Origin: Pilimelia anulata
Lineage (GTDB): Bacteria; Actinomycetota; Actinomycetes; Mycobacteriales; Micromonosporaceae
Length of the DNA: 64,000 nt
Direction: 5' to 3'
Assembly (NCBI RefSeq): GCF_014647895.1
Contig: NZ_BMQB01000001.1
Span: 186,001-250,000 of the forward strand
Made by a program: the position numbers and the translations under genes. The notes under the pieces are model-generated. The model did not search any database. It was not told the DNA's origin and was given only the letters and a program-made list of their open reading frames with translations. The stretch's first letter is position 1. Every line of letters begins with the position of its first letter. Below, piece by piece: positions 40,765 through 48,965 of the stretch.

Positions 40765-40798
40765 CAACTCCAAAGACTTCGGTGACTGGTGGAAGGCG

Positions 40799-40828
40799 GG
40801 TGGGGCCGGCCGGGCGGCCGACCCCACC
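40799..40828 (-). terminator. Stem-loop between the two SSB genes
   Basis: GGTGGGGCCGGCC (40799-40811) and GGCCGACCCCACC (40816-40828) pair except for one position, around a 4-base loop. Confidence 0.6.
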
Positions 40829-40842
40829 GAAGGGGATGTCGG

Positions 40843-41304
40843 TTAGGCGGTGGCGAGTTCGGTTAGCTCGGCCGGGCTGTCGGGGACCTGCGCCTCGGTG
40901 CCGGCCCACATGTCCTCGTTGTCCGGCGCCACGGTGGTGCGGGGCTTGCGGAGGCTGGCGGCTTCGGCGAACCGCATCGACACCGACACGTTGTTGGCGG
41001 TGACCTGCAACTTCGCCGCCGGCTTGCCGCTGGCCTGGACCGTGTAGGCCCAGGCGGACAGGTCGTTGCGGCCATCGACGATCACCGTGTCGCCGCGCTT
41101 GAGGCCGGCGACCCGGTCGGCCAGCTCCCGCCAGCAGGTGACCTCGATCCACACCGTCGGCCCGTTCTCCCACTCGCCGGACTTGGCGTCGCGGCGGCGG
41201 GTGGAGTGACCGACCGACATCCTGGCTACCGACACCCCGGACGGGGTGACGCGCAGCTCGGGGTCGGCGCCGAGGTTGCCTTCGAAGGTGAGGTTGAACT
41301 GCAT
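40843..41304 (-). CDS. ssb: Single-stranded DNA-binding protein (OB fold), second copy
   Basis: 153 residues; ATG at 41304 with AGGAG upstream. FEGNLGADPELRVTPSGVSV, WIEVTCWRELADRVAGLKRG and DTVIVDGRND show a classical SSB OB fold. The C-terminus ends ELATA and lacks the DDDIPF-like tip. Homologous to the neighbouring SSB only in the core, so the two are old duplicates or separate acquisitions. Confidence 0.9.
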   Translation of the reverse strand: MQFNLTFEGNLGADPELRVTPSGVSVARMSVGHSTRRRDAKSGEWENGPTVWIEVTCWRELADRVAGLKRGDTVIVDGRNDLSAWAYTVQASGKPAAKLQVTANNVSVSMRFAEAASLRKPRTTVAPDNEDMWAGTEAQVPDSPAELTELATA

Positions 41305-43048
41305 GAGCGTGCTCCTACCGTGAGTTCTGTGGTGCGGTCCGCTGGTCGGTCACCGGCAGGACGTCGAGGTCTCCTGCGGTGCCAGCGCCGCGCTGATAGG
41401 ACCGGTCAAGCCCGCCATCGGGCGGGGGCGGCAAGGATCAGCCGAACCAACGATCTTGACGCCGCCGCAGGCGGCACGGGTGTCAAGATGGTTGGCGGCC
41501 CTTGCCAAACCCGAACGGGGTGGGCTGACCTTCGGGTCCATCAGCGCGAGTGCTGCGCCCCCGCAGGAACCACACCCCGCCCCTGACCCAACCGAGACGC
41601 ACACCACCGACGGCCCGCCAGGAGCACCACAGCAGGTCACCGGTCAGCGGCGGGCAACCGGCGCAACCATCAGCACGGGCCACCACCGCAGGCAACCGGC
41701 GGCCCAGTCGACCGCACCCCCCGTCGGCCGACAGCCGTGCCGAAAGCTGAGGGCCGGGACGGCCAGGATCGGGCGCCAGTGCGGGATGTGCCGCCGGTGG
41801 GCGGTGCGCTGACAGTTATCGACCACCCGCCGACCGGACCTCGCCGACACGAACCACGGCGGCTTGCCCGCGTGTCAGCTCACCGCGACCGCGTCGCACG
41901 AAGCGACGCCGAAGTCCGAGCCTGATCCGACCCGCCCCCGGCTCCGGTCAAGGCCCCGGGCCCGGCAACCGGGAATCCGTCGACAACCACCACCGCAACC
42001 GCTGGCCGCGCACCCGTACCGGTATCGGCGGGGGCCGGCGCCTGCTACTGGGCCACGCCCTCGTTTCCTGGCGGGCAGCAGCTTGACCTCGGATCGGTAG
42101 CCACGGCGGGCCACCGTGCACGCAGCGCAGCGCAGCGCGACGCGGCCGGGCCGGACGGTCGCTGCCGTCACCACGCGACCCAAAGCAACGACGGACATCG
42201 CCGTCCACCCGCGCGTAGGCGTGTCCGGCACCGGCCTGGGCAGTCACCCGGGCCTCGATCCGCGCCAACACAATCAACCTGTTGCGGCACGCCGACGGTC
42301 TCGGCCCACTCGCTCAAGCCGCGCCGCGTACGGCCTCGGCTCCGAAAGGCAACGCACTCAACAAGACCGGGGTGGCACCGCCGACTACAGCGGTACCACC
42401 CCGGCACAACGCCGCGCCGCGACGTAGACCCGGCCCCGCGGTGCAAGGCAGCGCATCCCAGAGGCGGGCGCGCCGCCGCGCTCCGTGGTGCGACACCTCG
42501 CAAGGCGGCGGACGTGACGCCGTGGCGGGCCAGATGAACAGCCGTCCAGGTCACGGCTGCCGCCGCCGCGATGCAGGATCGTGACCGATGGACGGCGCAC
42601 CCGGCGACCGGTTAGCGGCACGAGCGCGCCGCCGCCGGGGTCAAGCCCGAAACAGGCATCCGCTCCGGCCCGGCCCGCCTCCTGGCTAAGCCGGCCGCAC
42701 AGCTCGCGCGGCTGCACCGAACCCGGGCCGAAACGGCCCGCCCGTGCGAGCGCCCTGCGGCGGTGACGGCAGCAACCGCAACCGCGATGGCACCCGTCCC
42801 CATCACCGACGACCCGTCACGCGTCGAACCCGCCGTGCGCGTCGGACCCGCTGTCAGCGGTGCAAGACTCCGCAGCCCGCTCGGCCAACCAGGCGGCCAA
42901 ACGCGCAGCTGCCATAAAGCCCATCGCCGGGGCGGTACTCCGCAGCCCCCACCTACGGCCCGTGGGGGCTGCGAGCTTCGCTCGGCCCACGCCAATCACC
43001 CCGCGCGCGGGGGCCCACGCCGCCACCGACCGCCGCGCGGCCCGCGGG
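41305..43048. other. 1.7-kb gene-poor, GC-rich region with stem-loops
   Basis: No ORF here has a convincing start, codon pattern or motif; short protein-like pieces appear in changing frames (for example RSGPARLLAKPAAQLARLHR near 42650 and RSANQAAKRAAAIKPIAG near 42875). That would fit a decayed plus-strand gene. Stem-loops are present at 42367-42404 (15-bp arms, one mismatch) and 42942-42972 (11 bp perfect, GCAGCCCCCAC), the latter followed by a CGAG-CTTCG-CTCG mini-hairpin. A short CGCAG tandem occurs near 42120. It may be decayed coding DNA, a replication origin, or encode a structured RNA. Confidence 0.45.
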
Positions 43049-43336
43049 CTACGGCCCACCACCGGGGCCGCTGTGGTCCTCGGCGTCGCGGAATTGTTCG
43101 CAGCAGCCCTGGTGAGCGGCCTCGATATCGGCGTGGCACGCCCACCGCTCCCACGCGCTTTGCAGGTTGGAGCGCCACCAGATTTGCGCGGTGGCGAACC
43201 GGTGCGCGTGTGTCCGGTACGCCTCAGCGAACTCGCCAGCTCTCAGCGTGTCCCGTTCGCCCTCACCGGCGTCTTGGCGACCCCACACGTAGGAGGCAGC
43301 CTCGCGCTCCAACACCTGTAGTGAATCGGTTTCCAT
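43049..43336 (-). CDS. Hypothetical protein of the minus-strand array
   Basis: 95 residues; ATG at 43336 with GAGGAG upstream. METDSLQVLEREAASYVWG then a helical, Trp-containing body (QIWWRSNLQSAWERWACH). Acidic and probably soluble. It starts 2 bases after the preceding gene's stop, so they share an operon. Function unknown. Confidence 0.6.
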   Translation of the reverse strand: METDSLQVLEREAASYVWGRQDAGEGERDTLRAGEFAEAYRTHAHRFATAQIWWRSNLQSAWERWACHADIEAAHQGCCEQFRDAEDHSGPGGGP

Positions 43337-43338
43337 CG

Positions 43339-43542
43339 TCAGCTCCTCACAGCGGGTTTAGGGCGCGGGGTGCAGGTGTGCGTGTCGGCGTCGGCCCGCG
43401 CCGCTTCCGGCGTGCGCCATTCGGGGAAGGTGCCGATCCGGCAGCGGGTGCAGGTCCAGCCGTAGCGGGCCGGCTCCTCCCACACCTCCACCACCGGCGT
43501 CGATGCCGGCGTGGCGGGCATAGCCTGTTTGCGGAGGGTCAT
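43339..43542 (-). CDS. Small protein with CTRC zinc-like motif
   Basis: 67 residues. ATG at 43542 overlaps the stop codon of the upstream gene (ATGA). YGWTCTRCRIGTFPEWRT and a later HTC suggest a small zinc site. Function unknown. It is coupled on both sides in the operon. Confidence 0.6.
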   Translation of the reverse strand: MTLRKQAMPATPASTPVVEVWEEPARYGWTCTRCRIGTFPEWRTPEAARADADTHTCTPRPKPAVRS

Positions 43543-44627
43543 GGGCGGACCTCGTACACCGCGATCAGCAGCTCGGTGACGGTGCGAATCTGCCCGCCGG
43601 TGTGGATGACGTCGCCGACCCCCACGCCCGGCATCCGGCGGGCCATCTGCCGCGCCTCGGTCAGACCGGATGCGGTGACGAACTCGACGGTCGGGCAATC
43701 GGCCAACGTGGCGCCGGTCCAGCCGTCGGCGGTGCGGTAGGCGTACCCGAACACCCCGACGAACCGCGCCGACCCTGGCGGCCGGACCAGCCCGCGCTGG
43801 CACTGGTGGCCGCGGCACGCCGCCCACGCGGCGGTCGCGGTGGCGGTTGCGGCCAGCCATTGCCCGCACCAGCGGGCCACCCACGCCTGCCCCAGCGGCA
43901 ACCCTGGTGCTGGATGGGTCCAGCCGCACCACTCCGGCGTCACGGTGTACCGGCCGTCGGGGGTGCCATCGCAGTGACGCGGCCGGAGCCCATCGGACCC
44001 CGACTGCCCTGAGCCCACGGACTCAGGCTCGTGGCCGTAGCCGCGGCACACCGCGGCGATCTTGCCGCACTGCCTCGCGTGGGCTTCGCGGGCGGACTCG
44101 ATGGCCTCGGTGATCAGCTGGTGCTCGTGCACCAACCACAACACCTCGTTGAACCCGTCGAGCAAGACCCCGCCGATGCTGGCGACACCTGACGGCCCGT
44201 CGTCGCGCTCGACCTCGATGCGGATCATGTAATGCGGTTCCAGCGCCAGCCGCGCATTCTCGACGGCGATCTCGTGCAGCTGCCGTCCGATATCGCGGCG
44301 GGCGACGCCGGCATTCCACAGGGCATCACGCGTCGGCGGCGTAGCTGGCCGGAAGTACCGGTACCGACCGTGCTGGTACTCCGGGTTCGGCACCGCGCCG
44401 GCGGGGTCGTCGGTGAACTCCCCGAGCCAGGAGATGTCCGGGCAGTCCTCGATCACGGTGGTGATGCTCACCTGCCAGCCGTCGACCTCACCACGCCACC
44501 ACTCCTGCTCAGCGCACAGGCTGGTAGCCCACGCTGGCACGGTGCTGGCCTCGGTAGCGCGCCGCCACGCCAGCACGGCCCGTACGCCGTCGGCGCGTTC
44601 GCGCCGGTACAGCTGCAGGCGGTTCAC
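43539..44627 (-). CDS. Hypothetical protein, 362 residues
   Basis: The GTG at 44627 overlaps the upstream stop (GTGA). Starts VNRLQLYRRERADGVRAVLA; the middle has EIAVENARLALEPHYMIRIE and an AREAHARQCGKIAAVCRGYG segment; the C-terminus closes VIHTGGQIRTVTELLIAVYE. Tryptophan-rich, no known domain. Probably a plasmid-type protein; not recognised. Confidence 0.55.
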   Translation of the reverse strand: MNRLQLYRRERADGVRAVLAWRRATEASTVPAWATSLCAEQEWWRGEVDGWQVSITTVIEDCPDISWLGEFTDDPAGAVPNPEYQHGRYRYFRPATPPTRDALWNAGVARRDIGRQLHEIAVENARLALEPHYMIRIEVERDDGPSGVASIGGVLLDGFNEVLWLVHEHQLITEAIESAREAHARQCGKIAAVCRGYGHEPESVGSGQSGSDGLRPRHCDGTPDGRYTVTPEWCGWTHPAPGLPLGQAWVARWCGQWLAATATATAAWAACRGHQCQRGLVRPPGSARFVGVFGYAYRTADGWTGATLADCPTVEFVTASGLTEARQMARRMPGVGVGDVIHTGGQIRTVTELLIAVYEVRP

Positions 44628-45085
44628 CGCTGGCTCCCGACGGTGGTGCCGGTGTACTCCCAGCCGTCGGCGGCGCTGTAGCCGGGAAGCTGGCGGATCA
44701 TCTTGCGGCGCAGCGCGTCGCAGAACCGCCACGCCTGGCTGGTCTCCCGGCCGGGGTGTTCACACGCCTGGTAGTCGAAGCAGTCGATCGCCTTGAGCAC
44801 CACCAGCGGCCCCGGCACCGGCACCCGCGTCCACCGGTACCCGGTCGGCCGTTCCGGCTCGTCGTTCGGGTACCGGTAGTTGATGCTCGCGGCGTTCTCC
44901 GCCAGCAGCATCGCGCCGACCGCGTCAGCCGTATCGGGGCGGGCCCACTGCAGGTCGGACATGCTGCGCGGCTGACTGCTGTCGGTGGCGGTAGCGAACC
45001 AGCGCAGCTGGTCGTCGGTGCGGGTACCGATTGCGGCAGACACCAGCAGATCAATGTGCCTTGTCCCCACCATGAACGCCGACAT
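44624..45085 (-). CDS. Hypothetical protein, 153 residues
   Basis: ATG at 45085 with GGAGAG upstream. MSAFMVGTRHIDLLVSAAIG at the start, then DAVGAMLLAENAASINYRYP and LVVLKAIDCFDYQACEHP. This gives the look of a compact globular protein carried by actinobacterial plasmids. First gene of a four-gene coupled operon that runs down to 43049. Function unknown. Confidence 0.65.
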   Translation of the reverse strand: MSAFMVGTRHIDLLVSAAIGTRTDDQLRWFATATDSSQPRSMSDLQWARPDTADAVGAMLLAENAASINYRYPNDEPERPTGYRWTRVPVPGPLVVLKAIDCFDYQACEHPGRETSQAWRFCDALRRKMIRQLPGYSAADGWEYTGTTVGSQR

Positions 45086-45117
45086 AGAGCATCTCTCCAA
45101 TCCCAGAAACGAAAAGG

Positions 45118-45175
45118 GCCCGCAACCCTCGGGTGGGGTTGCGGGCATGACAAAGGCCGCCCACCTCGGGCGGCC
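45118..45175 (-). terminator. Two tandem perfect stem-loops
   Basis: GCCCGCAACCC (45118-45128) with GGGTTGCGGGC (45136-45146), then GGCCGCCC (45155-45162) with GGGCGGCC (45168-45175). They occupy nearly the whole gap between two minus-strand transcription units. Confidence 0.7.
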
Positions 45176-45211
45176 CACAAGCGTTGAAACGGTTCTCTGT
45201 GCGGCGTCGGT

Positions 45212-45547
45212 CTACGGCTGCATCAGCGGCTCGGGGTAGACGGCCAGGCCGGGGACCGGCTCGGCGTCGGAGTCCAGCAGCACGTAGTCACAACCCAGCT
45301 CGCGCGCGTACCGCTGCAGGGCCAGCACGTCGGCGCGAACGCCGGGATAGTCGGTGGCGTAGGCGTCGGGGTCGGCCGGCACCCACAGCAGGAACCCGTA
45401 CTCGCGGGCGTCAGCGACTACTCCGGTCACCGCCGTCAGTCCGGTGGTGGGGTGCCGCAGCGGCGGCGGGAGGTGCTCGGTGCTGGCGTCGAGCATGCGG
45501 ATGATCCGCGGGCCGTCCTCGCTAGCGGCAGGGTCGGGTGTGGACAT
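45212..45547 (-). CDS. DUF5983-like small plasmid protein
   Basis: 111 residues from the ATG at 45547 (GAGGGA upstream). After a short leader the body GFLLWVPADPDAYATDYPGV, then ALQRYARELGCDYVLLDSDA, resembles the DUF5983 family of plasmid and mobile-element proteins of unknown role (from memory). Followed by tandem stem-loops. Confidence 0.6.
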   Translation of the reverse strand: MSTPDPAASEDGPRIIRMLDASTEHLPPPLRHPTTGLTAVTGVVADAREYGFLLWVPADPDAYATDYPGVRADVLALQRYARELGCDYVLLDSDAEPVPGLAVYPEPLMQP

Positions 45548-45564
45548 GCGGTGGTCCCTCGCTT

Positions 45565-46254
45565 TCATGTGATGGTGGTGAACGTGGCCGGCTGGCCGCA
45601 GACCGGACAGGCCAGCCAAACGCTGTCGGGATCGAGGTCGCCGTAGGCGTCGACCTCCACCCGCAGTAGCTCGTTGAAACCGACCGCGACCAGATGGTCG
45701 AGGTCGGCGGTGATCCGGTGCCGGTCGCCGTCGTAGTCGAGCTGGTGGCCGCTCGGGCAGGTGCCGACAGCGCGGGTGAAGTCGTTAACCGCCGATTCGC
45801 TCACCCCGACCCGCACTCGCCACACCTCGGGCGAGCAGAGGCGACCGAACCGGTCCGCGTAGACGATCACCAGCTCCCCGGCGGTGGTGTGCGCCCACAC
45901 GAACCCGGCGGCTTCCTCGGCCAGCAGGCTCGCCGAGGTCTGGGTGGACAGGGCCCACGGCTCACCCTCGCCGTACGCGCCGGACACTTGGTCCTCACCG
46001 AAGCGTGCGGTCAGCCAGGCGTTCAGTTCCTCGGAGCCGGCCCAGCCGAGCCCACCGAGGCCGGCGTTCTCGACAATCCACCCCTGGGCGTGATCAGTCA
46101 GGTCGTCGTCGCTGTCGGCGATCGTGGCCAGCCACCGGGCCAGCGGCACCTGTACGAAGTACCCCCGATGCCGGCCGTCACCGCTGGGATGGACGGTGAT
46201 GTCCAGTTGCCGGCCGGCGTCGGCCGGCTGCGTGCCTGCATCCTTGTCACTCAC
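45565..46254 (-). CDS. Hypothetical protein with C-terminal zinc ribbon
   Basis: 229 residues. ITVHPSGDGRHRGYFVQVPL starts a beta-rich region; the C-terminus has CPSGHQLDYDGDRHRI and ends WLACPVCGQPATF, cysteines that fit a zinc site. Likely a mobile-element protein; function unknown. Its start is overlapped by the tiny upstream gene. Confidence 0.55.
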   Translation of the reverse strand: MSDKDAGTQPADAGRQLDITVHPSGDGRHRGYFVQVPLARWLATIADSDDDLTDHAQGWIVENAGLGGLGWAGSEELNAWLTARFGEDQVSGAYGEGEPWALSTQTSASLLAEEAAGFVWAHTTAGELVIVYADRFGRLCSPEVWRVRVGVSESAVNDFTRAVGTCPSGHQLDYDGDRHRITADLDHLVAVGFNELLRVEVDAYGDLDPDSVWLACPVCGQPATFTTIT

Positions 46255-46381
46255 TGGTGACCACCTCGATGATCAGGGCCAGGGTCCGGGCGCTTCGGAT
46301 ACAGCTGGGCGGGCAGTGGGTCGCGAGCCGGTGGTGGTGCTGCTGGCACCAGCCGGAGGCGAGCAGGTCAGCGCCGCTCAT
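46247..46381 (-). CDS. 44-residue protein between ardA and its downstream gene
   Basis: MSGADLLASGWCQQHHHRLA at the start, ALIIEVVTSE at the end; a CPPSC motif sits in the middle. The ATG overlaps the ArdA-like stop codon (ATGA) and its end overlaps the start of the next gene by 8 bases, which argues strongly that it is translated. Function unknown. Confidence 0.5.
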   Translation of the reverse strand: MSGADLLASGWCQQHHHRLATHCPPSCIRSARTLALIIEVVTSE

Positions 46382-46950
46382 TGCTCGTGGAACACGTCGA
46401 CCGCCCCGCCGACAACGCGGTGGGACCAGTACCGGGTGGAGAACAGATCCGTGGTGGCTGCGGGCCAGTCGATGTGCCCGAACGGCCACGGCATCGCCGC
46501 CAGCGCCTTGCCGTGTTCCTCGTCAGCCTGGTCCCTGGCGAATGCTTCCTCGCTGTCGAACAGTCCTATGTACCCCTGCCGCCACTGCTGTATATGGGTG
46601 TCGGTCAGGGTCGTGGCGGTGGTGTCGGTGTGGGTAATCCAGGCTGCCAGCGCGTGCCGCTGCTCGGTGGCCAGGTCGGCGATGAGGGCCGCGACGCGGG
46701 CGCCGGTGGCCGGTGCGAACTCGCCGGTCAGGACACCGTCGAAGTGTTCGTGGTCCAGGCACCAGATCTCCTCATGCTCATCGACCTGGTGGTAGCGGCC
46801 GACGTCGCGGACCTGCTGGTTGAAGGTGGTCATGTCGGTCGGTGCGGTGGTGGCGGTGAACCAGGCGCCGGGTAGGAAACCGTCGTTGTAGCAGCCCAGA
46901 CACCCCACCCACACCCGCGGCACAGCGCCGACAGCGCACTGCTCACTCAT
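46378..46950 (-). CDS. ardA: ArdA-like antirestriction protein
   Basis: 190 residues from the ATG at 46950 (GGGAG upstream). VWVGCLGCYNDGFLPGAWFT, EEIWCLDHEHFDGVLTGEF and YIGLFDSEEAFARDQADEE follow the ArdA pattern of an acidic DNA mimic that blocks type I restriction enzymes. Such genes protect conjugative DNA on entry into a new host. It is consistent with the relaxase and SSB genes nearby. Confidence 0.85.
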   Translation of the reverse strand: MSEQCAVGAVPRVWVGCLGCYNDGFLPGAWFTATTAPTDMTTFNQQVRDVGRYHQVDEHEEIWCLDHEHFDGVLTGEFAPATGARVAALIADLATEQRHALAAWITHTDTTATTLTDTHIQQWRQGYIGLFDSEEAFARDQADEEHGKALAAMPWPFGHIDWPAATTDLFSTRYWSHRVVGGAVDVFHEQ

Positions 46951-46969
46951 AGAAAACTCCCTAGACGGG

Positions 46970-47009
46970 TCGTGCCTGGCACGGCGTGTTGGGGTCGTGC
47001 CAGGCACGA
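46970..47009 (-). terminator. 13-bp perfect stem-loop
   Basis: TCGTGCCTGGCAC (46970-46982) and GTGCCAGGCACGA (46997-47009) are perfect complements around a 14-base loop, in the gap between parB and the ardA gene. It is followed in the minus direction by the ardA RBS. Confidence 0.7.
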
Positions 47010-47048
47010 AAAGACGAACACCAGCCCGTGACCGGGCCGAATGGTGAT

Positions 47049-48581
47049 TCAGGCCGTGATCACGGCGGGGGTGTCGATGTCGTCCAAGCTCGACAGGTCA
47101 TCGGGCACCCCCACCGCATCCGCGTCCGCGGCGGTGTCGGCTTCCTCGGTCAGCTCCTCGCCGTCCTCGCCCAGTTCAGCGCCGTCCTCATCACCAGGAA
47201 CGACCTCCACGGCCTCGGCCGCCTCGCCGTCGTCGTCCTGGTCGTCGGGGTGCTGCGACAACTCGGCGTGCAACTGCGCTTCGGCGTCGCTGAGCTGGTA
47301 ACCGACGCCGGTGAGCACGTTCAGGTACGCCAACCCCTGCGCCTCGTTCGCCGAGTACGTGTACTGGTCCTCGTACCGCCGCAGGTTGGTCTCGCACGCC
47401 CCGACCCAGCGGGCCACCAGCATCCGATTCAACCGGTCCGCCCCGGCCGTCTCGGCGGCCGGGTGCAGCGCCGCACCGGCCAACGCGGCGACCAGGTCAT
47501 TCTCGTTGCCGCCGACGGTCAGCAGCCGCGGCGCCAGCACCGCCAACCGCACCGCCTCCACCAGCACCTTCTTCGCCCCACGCGCCGAGCCGAACGCCTC
47601 ACGGACGAACTGCTCCCGCACCCCGGCAGCCACAGTCAGCGCCTCCCGCTGCGCCGCCTGCGCGGCCTCACGCTCGGCCTTCTCCGGATCGGCCTGCGCG
47701 GCCTCCACATCACGGGCCCTGCGGTAACCCCAATCGGCCGGATCGGTGCAAACGATCTCGACTTTCGGCGCGGTGCTGCTGTTGACGATGATCGCCGCGA
47801 ACCCCGGCTTGGTCTTGACCTGCTCGGGGTCCAGCCGCACACCGTCGGCGTCGACCAGATCCCGGGCCGCGGTCATCGTGTGGGTGCCATAGCCCCAGCC
47901 CTGCGGAGTCGGGACTACCTTGACTCGGTCGAGCACCAGCTGGGCCTTCATTTGGGCGACCGTGTCCCTGCGCTCACGCTTGGCCTTCTCATCAGCGATG
48001 GCGTGCTTGAGGCCCCAGCCGTGCCCCCCACGCCGGAGTAGCCGCTCGATCGTCTTGTCGTCGTCAGCGAACTCCTCCAACTGGGCGGCGTCCTCCAACG
48101 TCAGCACACCCCGGTCGGCGGCCTGACGGGCTCGCGCCGGCAGCTTCGTCAGACTCACGGCCGCCTTCACCTGCTCCACCGGACGGCCCGTCACGGCGGT
48201 GATCTGCTCCGGGGTCCAGTCCAACAGCAGCAGCTGGGCGTAGGCATCGGCGTGCTCGGACTCGGTCAGGTCCACCCGGGCGCTGTTCTCACCCAGCATC
48301 CGCACGATCCGCACCGCAGCGTCACTGTCCGGGGCGATCAGGCACGGCACCGTCGCCAAGTCCTCCGCCAGGGCCGCTTTGCGGCGCCGGTGGCCGATCT
48401 CGATGGTGTAGGTCTGCGACTGCCCGTCAGCGCACTGGTCGGCGATCACGACCAGCGGCTGCAAAATGCCGACGGCGCGGACGGATGCCCGCAGATCCTC
48501 AACATCGCCCTCGTCGTGGCGCAGGTTCGTCTCGTTAGGCACCAGCAGCCGCGGATCGACGTGGTGAATGGTCCAACTCAT
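47049..48581 (-). CDS. parB: ParB/RepB-like partition protein
   Basis: 510 residues; ATG at 48581 with GGGAGG upstream. The N-terminus has the ParB nuclease-like/CTPase core (DVEDLRASVRAVGILQPLVV, EIGHRRRKAALAED, LGENSARVDLTESEHADAY), then an HTH (TPEQITAVTGRPVEQVKAAV). The second half is long and ends in an acidic, repetitive tail (DADAVGVPDDLSSLDDI). It is larger than chromosomal ParB. No parA lies next to it, so it may act as a plasmid-type regulator or nuclease-like ParB. Preceded by a very long stem-loop. Confidence 0.9.
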   Translation of the reverse strand: MSWTIHHVDPRLLVPNETNLRHDEGDVEDLRASVRAVGILQPLVVIADQCADGQSQTYTIEIGHRRRKAALAEDLATVPCLIAPDSDAAVRIVRMLGENSARVDLTESEHADAYAQLLLLDWTPEQITAVTGRPVEQVKAAVSLTKLPARARQAADRGVLTLEDAAQLEEFADDDKTIERLLRRGGHGWGLKHAIADEKAKRERRDTVAQMKAQLVLDRVKVVPTPQGWGYGTHTMTAARDLVDADGVRLDPEQVKTKPGFAAIIVNSSTAPKVEIVCTDPADWGYRRARDVEAAQADPEKAEREAAQAAQREALTVAAGVREQFVREAFGSARGAKKVLVEAVRLAVLAPRLLTVGGNENDLVAALAGAALHPAAETAGADRLNRMLVARWVGACETNLRRYEDQYTYSANEAQGLAYLNVLTGVGYQLSDAEAQLHAELSQHPDDQDDDGEAAEAVEVVPGDEDGAELGEDGEELTEEADTAADADAVGVPDDLSSLDDIDTPAVITA

Positions 48582-48693
48582 GAGGTTCCCTCCCGATAGG
48601 TGAAGCCCACCTGCGCTACCGGTGCCGGCGCGTTGGCCGGGGTGTCGCGTGGCGGGCTGGCGAGAAGGGCACGACGGCCGACACGGACGCCGG

Positions 48694-48753
48694 CCGGCAA
48701 GGGAAACAGCCGGAACATCTTGGCGTAGCCAAGATGTTCCGGCCCCTTGCCGG
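48694..48753. promoter_or_regulatory. 26-bp stem-loop with one small bulge
   Basis: GCCGGAACATCTTGGC (48709-48724) pairs perfectly with GCCAAGATGTTCCGGC (48728-48743) around a GTA loop. Outer arms CCGGCAAGGG (48694-48703) and CCCTTGCCGG (48744-48753) extend it, with an unpaired AAACA on the left side. It lies between parB and the divergent ImuA'-like gene. It is longer than a normal terminator. Confidence 0.75.
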
Positions 48754-48885
48754 ACCAGGACGAGTCGGCCACAGTGACCCGCCAGCCCACCCCGACACCC
48801 GGCACACCGGCACCCCGCGGGCCAGCAAACGTTTCCAACCTCGGCCCGACGGCACCCCGCTACCGGTACGGTCACTAAGATCAAT

Positions 48886-48901
48886 TCGTACAGGTGTTCT
48901 A
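48886..48901. promoter_or_regulatory. LexA-like box upstream of the ImuA'-like gene
   Basis: TCGTACAGGTGTTCTA matches TCGAAC-N4-GTTCGA at 10 of 12 positions. It lies 64 bases before the ATG of the ImuA'-like gene. Together with the perfect dnaE2 box, it points to shared SOS control. Confidence 0.7.
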
Positions 48902-48965
48902 CTCCACTTCCCCGGAGTTGAGCGCGTGGCGGTTCCCGCTGCGCCGGTAAAGGGGAGGTCAACGG

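Noticed and set aside
41456..41812. 118-residue plus-strand ORF in the gene-poor region
   Set aside because: Composition (Ala, Pro, Arg, Thr) and lack of RBS are those of a shadow frame; frames change within the region.
42860..43321. 153-residue plus-strand ORF overlapping a minus-strand gene
   Set aside because: It is antisense to a better-supported gene with a good RBS. Its first part may be a decayed gene, but not a working one.
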